A DNA stretch of 64,000 nt from Bog-756 sp963701325 (lineage in GTDB: Bacteria > Actinomycetota > Acidimicrobiia > Acidimicrobiales > RAAP-2). Location of the stretch: assembly GCA_963701325.1 (NCBI GenBank), contig OY969604.1:2852001-2916000 (forward strand). Direction: 5' to 3'. The position numbers and the translations under genes are program-made. Under the pieces are notes generated by a model that made no database searches, had not been told where the DNA came from, and worked only from the letters and a program-made list of their open reading frames with translations. Shown here in pieces: positions 45,655 through 53,909 of the stretch (positions are counted from its first letter, which is position 1; every line of letters begins with the position of its first letter).

Positions 45655-46616
45655 GAGGGAGCCCCGGGCGTCGGTGCCGGGCCGGCCGAGGTGGCACCCG
45701 AGAGGTGTGGGGCCGCAGAGCCGATGCTCTGGGTGAGGCTCAAGAACACGTCCTCCAGGCTCCCCCGTTCGTGGGTCAACTCGTAGAGCACGATCTGGTG
45801 CTGGGCGGCGAACGGCCCGAACCACTCGGGAGTGGCGCCGTCGATGACGAGCGTGTCCGGAGCGGTCTGGCGCCAGCCGACCGGGATGGCGTCGAGCGCG
45901 GCGGTCAACCGGGCCACCTCCGGGGTCCGGATGCGCATGCCGGTGCTGGTGCCCGCCCGGGTGGCCAGCTCGGCGAGGGTGGTCTGCAGCACCAACCGTC
46001 CCTCCGAGATGATGACCACGTCGTCCACCGTCTCCTCCATCTCGGAGAGGAGGTGTGAGGAGACCAGGACGGCGTGGCCGATCGAGGCCTGGTGGCGGAT
46101 GAAGGTCCGGAGCCACTGGATGCCCTGGGGATCGAGGCCGTTCGAGGGCTCGTCGAGGATGAGGATCTCGGGATCACCGAGTAGGGCAGTTGCCAGCTGG
46201 AGGCGTTGGCGCATCCCGAGGGAGAACTTGCCGACCCGGCGTCGGGCGACGTCGGAGAGCCCCACCAGGTCGAGGGTCTCGTCGACCCGGGCCATCGGAA
46301 TGCCGGCCCCGACCGCCACGGACAGGAGGTGGTCGCGGGCGCGGCGGCCGGGATGGAAGCTGGTCGCCTCGAGCACAGAGCCGACGTGGTGGATCGGCCG
46401 CTCGATGTCGACGTAGCGACGCCCTCCGAAGGTGGCGGTGCCCGCGCTGGTCGACACCAGTCCCAAGAGGATGCGCAGGGTGGTGGTCTTGCCCGAACCG
46501 TTGGGCCCGAGGAACCCTGTGACCCGGCCGGCGGCGACCTCGAAGGACAGGTCGTTGACCGCGGAGACAGGCCCGAAGTGCTTGGACAGCTGGTGGACCT
46601 CGATGGCCGAAGGCAT
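45651..46616 (-). CDS. ABC transporter ATP-binding protein
   Basis: 321 residues. Walker A GPNGSGKTTTLRILLGL (about residue 37), signature FSLGMRQRLQLATALLG, Walker B ILILDEPSNGLDPQ, and a C-terminal ~80-residue regulatory tail. Powers the permease. A TACCGT box 5 nt before ATG 46616 suggests a near-leaderless start; an in-frame ATG at 46655 would add 13 residues. The KstR-like regulator gene begins to end 72 nt upstream on the same strand and may be cotranscribed. Confidence 0.88.
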   Translation of the reverse strand: MPSAIEVHQLSKHFGPVSAVNDLSFEVAAGRVTGFLGPNGSGKTTTLRILLGLVSTSAGTATFGGRRYVDIERPIHHVGSVLEATSFHPGRRARDHLLSVAVGAGIPMARVDETLDLVGLSDVARRRVGKFSLGMRQRLQLATALLGDPEILILDEPSNGLDPQGIQWLRTFIRHQASIGHAVLVSSHLLSEMEETVDDVVIISEGRLVLQTTLAELATRAGTSTGMRIRTPEVARLTAALDAIPVGWRQTAPDTLVIDGATPEWFGPFAAQHQIVLYELTHERGSLEDVFLSLTQSIGSAAPHLSGATSAGPAPTPGAPS

Positions 46617-46688
46617 GCCAGACGGTACTCCGACCGCATGGCCCATCGGAGTCATCGACCCGAGCCGACGAACCGGAGCGTGAGGTGC

Positions 46689-47291
46689 TCAGACCCTGGC
46701 GTAGATGTCGCTCGGCAGCAGTAGCCCGATGGCGACGACGAGTTCGTCGTGGACGCGTCCCATGTTGCTCCACCCGTTGACCCAGCCCACCAGTGCCGAG
46801 TACCAGACGTGGCCGAGGATGCGGGCGCGGTCGCTGATGTCGGGGGGCTGCGGCTCTGCGATCGCCCGGGTGATGATGCGTTCCATGAGGAGGGAGACCT
46901 GCTGCTGGCATTCGATGGCCGCGGGGTCGGGCGACGCCAACGCCGTGAACACGGCCCCGACCAGCAGGGGTTGGCGCCCCATCGAGCGCAGGGCCCGGTC
47001 GAGGGCGTCGATGACCCGAGCTGCCGGCGTGTCGCCTTGGGCGGGCACCTGGGCGAGCCGGCTGTCGAGCTGTTCGACCCAGTGGACGAGCGCGGCGGCA
47101 AGGAGATGATCCTTGCTCGTGAAGTAGCGGTACACGGTCCCCATGGCGACGTCTGCCCTCGCGGCCACGTCGCGCATCTGCACCGCTTCGTACCCCCCGT
47201 CGAGCCCGAGCGCCATGGCTGCATCCACCACGCGCTGTCGTCGAGCCTGCTGGGCGCGCGTCAAGGTGCGCGGCACCGAACCGTTCGCCAT
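46689..47291 (-). CDS. TetR-family regulator, KstR-like
   Basis: 200 residues. The helix-turn-helix region RRQRVVDAAMALGLDGGYE and VQMRDVAARADVAMGTVYRYFTSKDHLL closely resembles KstR, the repressor of sterol catabolism in mycobacteria. RALRSMGRQPLLVGAVFTAL and VWYSALVGWVNG match its ligand domain. Whether it senses a steroid acyl-CoA here is inference; no sterol ring genes are in the window. A TAGGGT box ends 7 nt before ATG 47291 (leaderless). It is divergent from a second TetR gene. Confidence 0.8.
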   Translation of the reverse strand: MANGSVPRTLTRAQQARRQRVVDAAMALGLDGGYEAVQMRDVAARADVAMGTVYRYFTSKDHLLAAALVHWVEQLDSRLAQVPAQGDTPAARVIDALDRALRSMGRQPLLVGAVFTALASPDPAAIECQQQVSLLMERIITRAIAEPQPPDISDRARILGHVWYSALVGWVNGWSNMGRVHDELVVAIGLLLPSDIYARV

Positions 47292-47323
47292 GTGACCCAC
47301 CCTACTCGGCCTGCATTTCGACC

Positions 47324-47335
47324 TCCCAGGTGGGA
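47324..47335. promoter_or_regulatory. Palindrome between two divergent tetR genes
   Basis: TCCCAGGTGGGA, five-base arms around GG, lies between the two divergent leaderless tetR promoters (47292-47397). It could be a shared operator; short and GC-rich, so chance is likely. Confidence 0.3.
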
Positions 47336-47397
47336 TGAGCGGCTGCAGACCACGGCGGCCCGTCGAGCCACGCCGGCCCTCGGTACCATGGGCCGCC

Positions 47398-48150
47398 ATG
47401 TCTCTCCCCGACAACCAGGAGCCGTCCCCGCCCGACGACGAGGAAGTCATCGCGACGACCGACGGCCGCGTCCCCGGACGGCGGGGGCGGGCCACCCGCC
47501 AACGACTGCTCGAGTGCACGGCAGAGCTGCTCGTGGCGACACCGTGGCGGTCGATCAAGGTCATCGACATCGCACGCGAGGCTGGCACCTCACCGGCCAC
47601 CTTCTATCAGTACTTCGAGAACGTCGAGGCGGCGATCACCGTGCTCGCCGAGGAGCTCGTCGAAGGGGTGGGCGTCCTCGCCGACCTCGTGGACGGCGAC
47701 TGGTCCGAGGCGGTCTCCTGGGACACGGCGGTGGCCGTGGTCGAAGGCTTCATGGAGTACTGGGAGCACAACCGGGCGGTCTTCCGGGTGGTCGAGCTCA
47801 CCACCGTCGAAGGAGACCTCCGGTTCCAGGGGCTGCGCGTGCGGGCCCTCAACGCAGTCACCGTGACCCTGGCCAAGGTCATCGCCGGCAACGCCGACCG
47901 CTCGGGCGCGCCGGCCGGAACGGACCCGATGGCGGCGGCCGGGACCCTCATCGCGATGCTTGCCCAGGTGGCCGGCCACCGGTACGGCTTCGAGTTCTGG
48001 GGCATCCGCACAGCGTCCCTGGTCGACAGTCAGGCCCGACTCCTCCACTGGTCGGTGACCGGACGTCCCGCCCCCGACGGGGTCAGGGTCGCGGGGTCGG
48101 GGACCACTCGGCCCCGGAGCGGACCGCTCAGCGCACGGCGACGGGATTGA
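47398..48150 (+). CDS. TetR-family regulator
   Basis: 250 residues. RGRATRQRLLECTAELL and VIDIAREAGTSPATFYQYFENVEAAI form the DNA-binding domain; the ligand domain (YWEHNRAVFRVVELTTVEGDLRF) is of the kind common in actinobacterial acyl-CoA or lipid regulators. A TACCAT box lies 8 nt before ATG 47398, suggesting a leaderless transcript. The last 23 nt overlap the end of the convergent cyclase gene. Target unknown. Confidence 0.85.
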   Translation: MSLPDNQEPSPPDDEEVIATTDGRVPGRRGRATRQRLLECTAELLVATPWRSIKVIDIAREAGTSPATFYQYFENVEAAITVLAEELVEGVGVLADLVDGDWSEAVSWDTAVAVVEGFMEYWEHNRAVFRVVELTTVEGDLRFQGLRVRALNAVTVTLAKVIAGNADRSGAPAGTDPMAAAGTLIAMLAQVAGHRYGFEFWGIRTASLVDSQARLLHWSVTGRPAPDGVRVAGSGTTRPRSGPLSARRRD

Positions 48151-49126
48151 CGGGCGAGCCCAGCGCCGCGGTGAAGGGGAGGGGCGAGGCGTCGAGCAGG
48201 AACGTGTACCGCCCGTCGTCGGCGCACGCCTCGCCGAGCTCCTCGAGGAACCAGTTCTGACCCTGGGTCATCCCCATCTCGACAAGGTGGAGGAGGTGGA
48301 CGGGCAGGTAGAGATCCTCCGACTCGCACGGATAGACCTCGAGCGCCAGGGTGTCGATGGCGACCGCGGCCACATCCCGATCGCGGAACCAGGCCGCAGT
48401 CGAAACGGTGAGCCCAGGACTCGGCCAGCTGTACGCCACCAGATCGCGTTGCACGTCCGCGCCCGCGATGCCGCGGCCAGCGGGCAGACCGAGGTGGAGG
48501 ATCTGTCCGGTACGAACCAGCACCACATCCCCCGGTTCGACGTCGATCCTCCCGAGCGCGCATGCGGCGTCGAGATCCGCAGGGGTGATCGGGTACCCGG
48601 GCTCGAGCAGTTGCAGACCCTTCGCGCGGGCAACGTCGAGGAGCAGGCCCCGGGAGACGAGCGTGCGGACGTTGTGGATGCCGAGCCGCGACGCGCCCGC
48701 CTCGGTGACCGCGGACGCGGGGTACCCGTTGTAGAGCTTCCCCCCTTCGGGCCCTGCGCCATAGGAGGCGTGCGCAAGGCCGTCCCAGTGGGTCGCGGCC
48801 TGGAGGGAGAAGGTCACCACGTCCTCGGAGAAGGCAACCCACTCCGGATCGTCGGTCTGGGGACGGTTGAGGGAGGTCATGGTCCGGCTGGGGTTCACCC
48901 GGCCGGGGACGAACCCCAGCTGGATGCCCTCGGCCTCGGACATCGGGACCCCGAGGGAGTACGCGGTACCGTCCAGCACCGCTGCCACACCCCGCCTGCG
49001 TGCCGCCGGGTCGATGAGGTTGAGGGTGCCCAGCTGGTCCTCTGGACCCCAGCGGCCCCAGTTCGAGACCCGGGCCGCCACCTCGCCGAACCAGGGTGGG
49101 ATCGACGGCGGAAGAGGCACAGGCAC
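48128..49126 (-). CDS. Cyclase / kynurenine formamidase-like hydrolase
   Basis: 332 residues of the PF04199 cyclase fold. SLQAATHWDGLAHASYG holds the metal-binding HWDxxxH motif, PGDVVLVRTG and VAAVAIDTLALE are further core motifs. Members hydrolyse amides (N-formylkynurenine) or have metal-dependent roles in diverse catabolism; the substrate here cannot be told. It is monocistronic. Confidence 0.8.
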   Translation of the reverse strand: MPVPLPPSIPPWFGEVAARVSNWGRWGPEDQLGTLNLIDPAARRRGVAAVLDGTAYSLGVPMSEAEGIQLGFVPGRVNPSRTMTSLNRPQTDDPEWVAFSEDVVTFSLQAATHWDGLAHASYGAGPEGGKLYNGYPASAVTEAGASRLGIHNVRTLVSRGLLLDVARAKGLQLLEPGYPITPADLDAACALGRIDVEPGDVVLVRTGQILHLGLPAGRGIAGADVQRDLVAYSWPSPGLTVSTAAWFRDRDVAAVAIDTLALEVYPCESEDLYLPVHLLHLVEMGMTQGQNWFLEELGEACADDGRYTFLLDASPLPFTAALGSPVNPVAVR

Positions 49127-49308
49127 CTGGATGTTTTAGCCGATCCGGGCAACAGTTTCGCCCAGCATCTGCCGATAGGACCGGTGGGGGCATGCACAAA
49201 GACTGGAGGCCGGGCGTGCCGAGTGCGAGACTGTCCGCCGACGTAGAGGGGCGCTCACGAGTGGAAGACAATCGAGTCGGGACTGTTTCCCTGAAGCGCA
49301 CTTCCTCC

Positions 49309-50874
49309 ATGCAGTCGCGGGTGGCTCGCGCCACCGGGCCGAACGACCCCTCACGCCGCGGGGTCGGCGCGTACGCGGTGCGCGCCCTCGGGGTCCTCGT
49401 GCTCCTCGTCTCCGTGCTGATGGCCGGTCTGGTGCTCCGGTCGAGCCCGCTCGACGGCCCGACCACCGCATCGATCGCCCCGCCCTCACTGGGAGCGGTC
49501 GAGTCCCTCTACTCGCAGGATCTTGTGGCGCGGATCAACGCCGAGCGCGCCGCACGCAACTCGAGCTCGATCCCGGTCCCCCAACTCCAGGTCGATCCCA
49601 ACCTGTCCGCAATGGCCCAGTCCTGGTCCGGACAGATCGCGGCGAACGGCGTGGTGCAGGATCCGAGCCTGCCCGCGTGCAGCGGACCGGGCGGGTCGGC
49701 ACCGTCGGCCGGTCAGGTGTGCATCTTCGCCGCCAACTCCGGCTCGACCGGGTCCGGCTACTGGCCCGGTGATGGTTCCGACGGCATGAACGGCGACTAC
49801 ATGGCGTCTACCGGCCACCGCCAGAACATGCTGGCCGCGTCCTACACCGACGTGGGTGTGGGTGTGACCTGCAGCGGCACCCAGGCATGGACGGTCGAGC
49901 TGTTCGGCTTCTCCTACGGTGACCTCGGCCCTGCCGACGGGCGTCAAGCCGTGCAGAACACCGACGAGGGCTATCCGGTGCCGGCGGGTCCTGTCGTAGC
50001 GAGTACCCAGACCGGTGACCCCGTCTACTGCCCGGGACAGACGGTCGGGCCCAACGGCGCGATCACCACGACAGGCGGGCAGTACCCCTACCCCTACCCG
50101 GTGCCGCCGGTGCCCGGCGAGCCGGGTGCGGTGGCCCCGACGACGACCGTGGGTATGGCCGCGACCCCGAGCGGCAACGGATACTGGCTCGCCCAGGCCG
50201 ACGGCTCGGTGACCGACCACGGTGACGCAGTGGACTTCGGTTCGATGGCAAGCGCATCCCTTGCCGCACCGATCACCCACATCGTCGCGACCAGCGACGG
50301 CAAGGGGTACTGGTTGGTCGGAGCCGACGGCGGCATCTTCGCCTTCGGCGACGCCGGGTTCTACGGCTCGATGGGCGGCAAGCCGCTCAACGCGCCGGTG
50401 GTCGACATGGCGCCGTCGCCGAGCGGAAGGGGCTACTGGTTGGTCGCGGCCGACGGCGGCGTCTTCGCCTTCGGGGACGCCGTCTTCCACGGGTCGATGG
50501 GCGGGAGCCGGCTCAACGCTCCGATCGTTGGCATGGCCGCCGCTCCGGCGAACGGGGGGTACTGGATGGTCGGCTCCGACGGCGGTGTCTTCGCGTTCGG
50601 CGGTGCCGCCTTCCACGGGTCGATGGGCGGCAGCCGGCTCAACGCACCCGTCGTGAGCATGGCCGCCGACCCGGCGACCGGGGGCTACTGGATGGTCGGC
50701 TCCGACGGCGGGGTCTTCGCCTTCGACGCCGCCTACAAGGGGAGCGCCAGTGGCGACTCACCGGAGGCGCCACTCGTGAGCATGACCTCAGACCCGGCGA
50801 GCGACGGCTACTGGCTGGTCGCGTCCAACGGCGGGGTCTTCTCCTACGGCGCACCCTTCATGGGCGCCGGCTGA
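49309..50874 (+). CDS. Secreted CAP-domain protein with six tandem GYWLV repeats
   Basis: 521 residues from ATG 49309 (in-frame GTG 49261 or ATG 49192 possible; no clear ribosome site). An N-terminal signal anchor (AVRALGVLVLLVSVLMAGLVL), then a degenerate CAP/SCP domain (QDLVARINAERAARNSS, MAQSWSGQIAANG, STGHRQNMLAASYTDVGVGV; the GENI-type loop is missing), a Pro/Tyr linker (QYPYPYPVPPVPGEPG) and six repeats of ~42 residues with consensus GYWLVGADGGVFAFGDA.F.GSMGG..LNAPVV. Such repeats are common in secreted acidimicrobial proteins, likely a beta-propeller or solenoid on the cell surface. Function unknown. Confidence 0.85.
   Translation: MQSRVARATGPNDPSRRGVGAYAVRALGVLVLLVSVLMAGLVLRSSPLDGPTTASIAPPSLGAVESLYSQDLVARINAERAARNSSSIPVPQLQVDPNLSAMAQSWSGQIAANGVVQDPSLPACSGPGGSAPSAGQVCIFAANSGSTGSGYWPGDGSDGMNGDYMASTGHRQNMLAASYTDVGVGVTCSGTQAWTVELFGFSYGDLGPADGRQAVQNTDEGYPVPAGPVVASTQTGDPVYCPGQTVGPNGAITTTGGQYPYPYPVPPVPGEPGAVAPTTTVGMAATPSGNGYWLAQADGSVTDHGDAVDFGSMASASLAAPITHIVATSDGKGYWLVGADGGIFAFGDAGFYGSMGGKPLNAPVVDMAPSPSGRGYWLVAADGGVFAFGDAVFHGSMGGSRLNAPIVGMAAAPANGGYWMVGSDGGVFAFGGAAFHGSMGGSRLNAPVVSMAADPATGGYWMVGSDGGVFAFDAAYKGSASGDSPEAPLVSMTSDPASDGYWLVASNGGVFSYGAPFMGAG
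50149..50871 (+). repeat. Six tandem ~126-bp repeats encoding GYWLV..DGGVFAFGDA units
   Basis: Units begin with VGMAATPSG, THIVATSDG, VDMAPSPSG, VGMAAAPAN, VSMAADPAT and VSMTSDPAS. Units 3 and 4 share the stretch HGSMGGSRLNAP nearly base for base, pointing to recent duplication; the first and last are more diverged. Confidence 0.85.
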
Positions 50875-50979
50875 TCACCGCCGGTCTTCCCACCGGACAG
50901 TTCCCGACAATCGAGGCGTGCCGGATCGCCCGCCTCCCGTGCGACCACACGCGCTGCGACACCGTCATCGAGCGGTCCA

Positions 50980-51420
50980 CTACTCCGTGGTGAGCCGGGT
51001 GAGGAGCTCGAGTAACGACAGATGGAGCGTCTCGAGTTCGTCGGCGCCACAGAGCTCGGCCCAGCGCTTCTCGACGGCAGCGGCAGCCTTGTGTGTGACC
51101 AGTGGAATCCGCTTCCCTCGTGCGGTGAGGAAGACCAGCTGCGATCGGCGGTCTGATGGGTTTGGGCGGCGCTCGAGGTAACCGGACCGCTCGAGCTGTT
51201 CGACCGTCTGCGCCATGGTCTGCTTGCGAACGTGCGAGCGGTTGGCCAGTTCAGAGACGGTTGCCCCCTCCGAGGTCAGGAACGTGAACACATTCGCGGC
51301 TGCCGGGTTGATGTCGTCAAAGCCCGCATCGCGGAGTGCCCCTTGGATGTCCAATGAATAGAGCTGGTAGAGCAGCCGCAGCAGCAGCCCCATCGTCGGG
51401 TGCTCCACGTTGTCAGGCAT
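50980..51420 (-). CDS. MarR-family regulator
   Basis: 146 residues. The winged-helix domain has SELANRSHVRKQTMAQTVEQLERSGYLERRPNPSDRR (shown across pieces: recognition helix VRKQTMAQTVEQLE, wing RRPNPSDRRSQLVFLT), typical of MarR. ATG 51420 (or GTG 51423) lies in the last copy of a 16-bp triplicated repeat, and no ribosome site is visible. The promoter box TACCCT sits in the middle of a GACAG/CTGTC palindrome, implying self-repression. Divergent from the second MarR-like gene. Confidence 0.85.
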   Translation of the reverse strand: MPDNVEHPTMGLLLRLLYQLYSLDIQGALRDAGFDDINPAAANVFTFLTSEGATVSELANRSHVRKQTMAQTVEQLERSGYLERRPNPSDRRSQLVFLTARGKRIPLVTHKAAAAVEKRWAELCGADELETLHLSLLELLTRLTTE

Positions 51421-51456
51421 CACTGTTGTCAGGCATCGCTGTTGTCAGGCATCGCT
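51409..51456. repeat. Three 16-bp direct repeats forming the marR start region
   Basis: GTTGTCAGGCATCRCT is repeated at 51409-51424, 51425-51440 and 51441-51456. On the minus strand each copy supplies an ATGCCTGACAAC. Because the period is not a multiple of three, the two outer copies create mini-ORFs MPDNSDA-stop (51429-51452 and 51413-51436); the second stops after the marR ATG. Confidence 0.85.
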
Positions 51457-51459
51457 ATA

Positions 51460-51473
51460 GACAGGGTACTGTC
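51460..51473. promoter_or_regulatory. Operator 1 in the marR divergon
   Basis: GACAG and CTGTC arms around GGTA. It is centred on the marR -10 box (TACCCT, 51463-51468 minus) and overlaps the -35 box (TAGACA, 51458-51463) of the plus-strand gene. Confidence 0.65.
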
Positions 51474-51487
51474 GATTTGGTACAGTG

Positions 51488-51501
51488 GACAGGCACCTGT
51501 C
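51488..51501. promoter_or_regulatory. Operator 2 in the marR divergon
   Basis: GACAGGCACCTGTC, perfect six-base arms around CA, shares the GACAG/CTGTC arms of operator 1, centres 28 bp apart. It starts just after the TACAGT -10 box (51481-51486) and covers the probable start of the plus-strand transcript. Confidence 0.65.
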
Positions 51502-51528
51502 GATCATACCGAGAGAAGGAAGCAACTC

Positions 51529-51972
51529 ATGAACGACGTCCCTGCCGCCTACGCCGAGTTCGGTCAGACCCTGGCCTTCACCGAACGGACGATGACCGCT
51601 GTGCTCCGCAACCACCTTGCCCAACGGGGCGTCGAGCCCGAAACCTGGTACGCCCTGAAGCTGGTCTCCGCGGGAGGACCGCATGCCGCCCGCAGTTCCC
51701 TCGTCCGGGACCTCGAAGGCTCGCGCGGGTTGGACGCGGCCTCCACGAGCGCCCTGCTGGCCCAGCTGGCGGTCGACGGACTCATCGCAGGCGACGACGT
51801 GGTCGACCTGACCGACACGGGTACGGCCCTGTTCGAGAACCTCAGGGAACACGTCCTCGGAGCGACGGCGGATCTCCTCGGCGAGTTCGACCTGAGCGAC
51901 GTCGAGACCACGGTTCGCACTCTCAATGCGATCATACGGCACACCCAGGAAGCAGCCGAATCCGCGGCCTAA
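51529..51972 (+). CDS. MarR-superfamily winged-helix protein
   Basis: 147 residues. PETWYALKLVSAGGPHAARSSL, LLAQLAVDGLIAGDDVVDLTDTG and DVETTVRTLNAI match a MarR-like family in actinobacteria, with a weak recognition helix. It has a model promoter: TAGACA, 17 bp, TACAGT, then AGAAGGA before ATG 51529. Flanked by two GACAG/CTGTC operators, so it is likely repressed by the divergent MarR. It may be a sensor or partner regulator. Confidence 0.7.
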   Translation: MNDVPAAYAEFGQTLAFTERTMTAVLRNHLAQRGVEPETWYALKLVSAGGPHAARSSLVRDLEGSRGLDAASTSALLAQLAVDGLIAGDDVVDLTDTGTALFENLREHVLGATADLLGEFDLSDVETTVRTLNAIIRHTQEAAESAA

Positions 51973-52019
51973 CGCCAACGAGTTGCCCTCCGCTGAAGCG
52001 GACGAGACACGCTCCCCGG

Positions 52020-52388
52020 TCAGCTCCCATACGGCCTCGTGAGGACCTCCATGTTGTGACCGGAGGGATCTTCGAAGTAGAACCCGCGTCCGTGATTGTT
52101 GATGCGGTTCTCCTGCTGGTGTCCGGGGTCAGCCCAATAGGTGAGGCCGCGGTCGGTGACCCGGGCGAAGATCGCATCGAACTCCTCCTCGGTGACGAGG
52201 AAGGCGTAATGATGGTGTTCCAGCACGCCTCGGTCGTCGTAGTCGAGACTGACGCCGTTGGCGGTCTCGACGCACAAGAACGGCCCGAAGGCCTTCGGAG
52301 GTTCGAGCCCGAGGATCTCGGCGAGAAAGGTGGCGGACGCGACCTTGTCCTCAACGGGAACGATGGTGTGGTCGAGCTGAACTGCCAT
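52020..52388 (-). CDS. VOC (glyoxalase/bleomycin resistance/dioxygenase) protein
   Basis: 122 residues, two beta-alpha-beta-beta-beta units. LDHTIVPVEDKVASATFLAEILGL opens the first and GRGFYFEDPSGHNMEVLTRP ends the second, with His and Glu positions of the metal site (LDHT, HHHYAF, HNMEV). The substrate is unknown. It lies 38 nt behind the aldehyde dehydrogenase and is probably cotranscribed in that catabolic operon. Confidence 0.85.
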   Translation of the reverse strand: MAVQLDHTIVPVEDKVASATFLAEILGLEPPKAFGPFLCVETANGVSLDYDDRGVLEHHHYAFLVTEEEFDAIFARVTDRGLTYWADPGHQQENRINNHGRGFYFEDPSGHNMEVLTRPYGS

Positions 52389-52426
52389 GGCGCCTCCCAG
52401 GGAGATACCGACAGGCCGCGGCGGCC

Positions 52427-53909
52427 CTACCCGGCCCAGATGATCGACTGCAGTTCCGAGTAGGCCTCGAGGCCGTAGTCGCCACCGTCCCGGCCGATAC
52501 CGCTCATCTTGAACCCACCGAATGGGGCGTCCATGTTGCGTTGGGCGGTATTGATGCCGACGTGGCCGGCGCGCAGCTGCTTGGCCACCCGGAAGGCCCG
52601 GGAGGTGTCTCCCGAGAAGACATAGTCGTAGAGACCGAACTCGGAGTCGTTTGCGATGGCGATGCCCTCTTCCTCGTCGTCGAAGGGAATTGCCACGACC
52701 ACCGGGCCGAAGATCTCCTGGCGGGCGACCGCCATGTCGTTCGAGCCGGTGATCAAGGTGGGCTCGACGTAGTAGCCGGCGGGCAGGTGCTCCGGCTGGC
52801 CGCCCCCGACGACCAGCTCGCCCTCCGATCGCCCGGACGCGATGTGGTCGAGGATCCGTTGGCGCTGCAGCGCCGAGATCACGGGGCCGACCACGGTCTT
52901 CGGCGAGGTCGGGTCGCCAACCGTGAGGGCACCTGCGAATGCCGAGAGCCCTTCGACCACCCGGTCGAATATGCTCCGGTGGACGACGGCCCGGGTCGGG
53001 GCCGTGCAGATCTGTCCGGAGTGGAAGGCCCAGGTGGAGCCGATCGCGGTGATCGCCCCCTTGAGGTCGGCGTCGTCGAAGACGAGCGCCGCCCCCTTGC
53101 CGCCGAGCTCCATGAGCAGACGCTTCATAGTCGGAGCTCCGGCTGCCGCGATCCGCTGGCCGACCACCGTGGACCCGGTAAAGGACACCATGTCGACGTC
53201 GGGGGAGGTGGTCAGCACCGTTGCGGGCTCGGGCCCTTGTGCGCTCACCAGGTTGACCACGCCTGGCGGGAAGCCCACATCGTTGAGCACCCGGGCCAGC
53301 TCGACCACTGCGAGCGGATCCTGGGGGGCGGGCTTGATGACGACGGTGTTGCCCATGGCGAGCGCCGGCGCGACCTTGCCCGCCATGTTGGTGAGCGGGA
53401 AGTTGTAGCTGGCGATGGCGGCAACCACCCCGACCGGCTGCCGGTAGGCGAGGGCGCTGATGAGCCCGCCCGGGGCGAGCGGGGTGGCGGCGGTCGCGAT
53501 CGGTGGGAGCATCGACTCCTGGACGTGGCGGATGTCCCGGCTGTAACGCTCGAAGCGGTCGGCGCTCACCGGGACCTGCATCGCGCGAGCCGACCGAGGC
53601 GGTCGCCCCGGTCTCGGCGATCACCAGCGGCACCAGCTCGTCGTTCTTGGCGCGGATCGCCGCCGACGCCGCCTTGAGCAGAGCGAGCCGCTCGTCGGCG
53701 GGCGTGGCGGCCCACGCCGGGAAGGCCTCCCGGGCCGCTGCACAGGCGGCCTCGGCGTCGGCCACCGAGGCGTTGGGTGCTCGACCGACCACCTCTTCGG
53801 TGGCCGGGTTGATGATCTCGTAGGTGCCGTCTCCGGAGTCGACCCACCGACCGCCGATCAGCAGCTGTGTTTCGTCACGCGTGGCCCTGGTTCCGATGGT
53901 CGTGCTCAT
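52427..53909 (-). pseudogene. Aldehyde dehydrogenase, split by a one-base frameshift
   Basis: The N-terminal part (MSTTIGTRATRDETQLLIGG, then WVDSGDGTYEIINPATEEVVG and IRAKNDELVPLVIAETGATAS) starts at ATG 53909, overlapping the upstream stop. After GSR the frame must change to continue MQVPVSADRFERYS at about 53581; one surplus base in the CGCGATG stretch explains it. The rest is normal: NAD site, MELGGKGAALVFDDADL (catalytic Glu), FHSGQICTAPTR (catalytic Cys), EIFGPVVVAIPF. The second half is therefore conserved, so the shift is recent or an assembly error. It would oxidise an aldehyde to an acid with NAD(P). Confidence 0.8.

Noticed and set aside
43331..45697. Open frame of ~790 codons on the minus strand over MFS and ABC genes
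   Set aside because: Out-of-frame reading of the MFS and permease genes; Arg/His/Pro-rich with no domain.
50149..50871. CRISPR or satellite DNA
   Set aside because: The 126-bp period is in frame, multiples of three, and encodes a known protein repeat type.
50881..50896. Terminator hairpin CCGGT/ACCGG after the CAP gene
   Set aside because: Only a five-base stem, no T-run; common by chance in this base composition.
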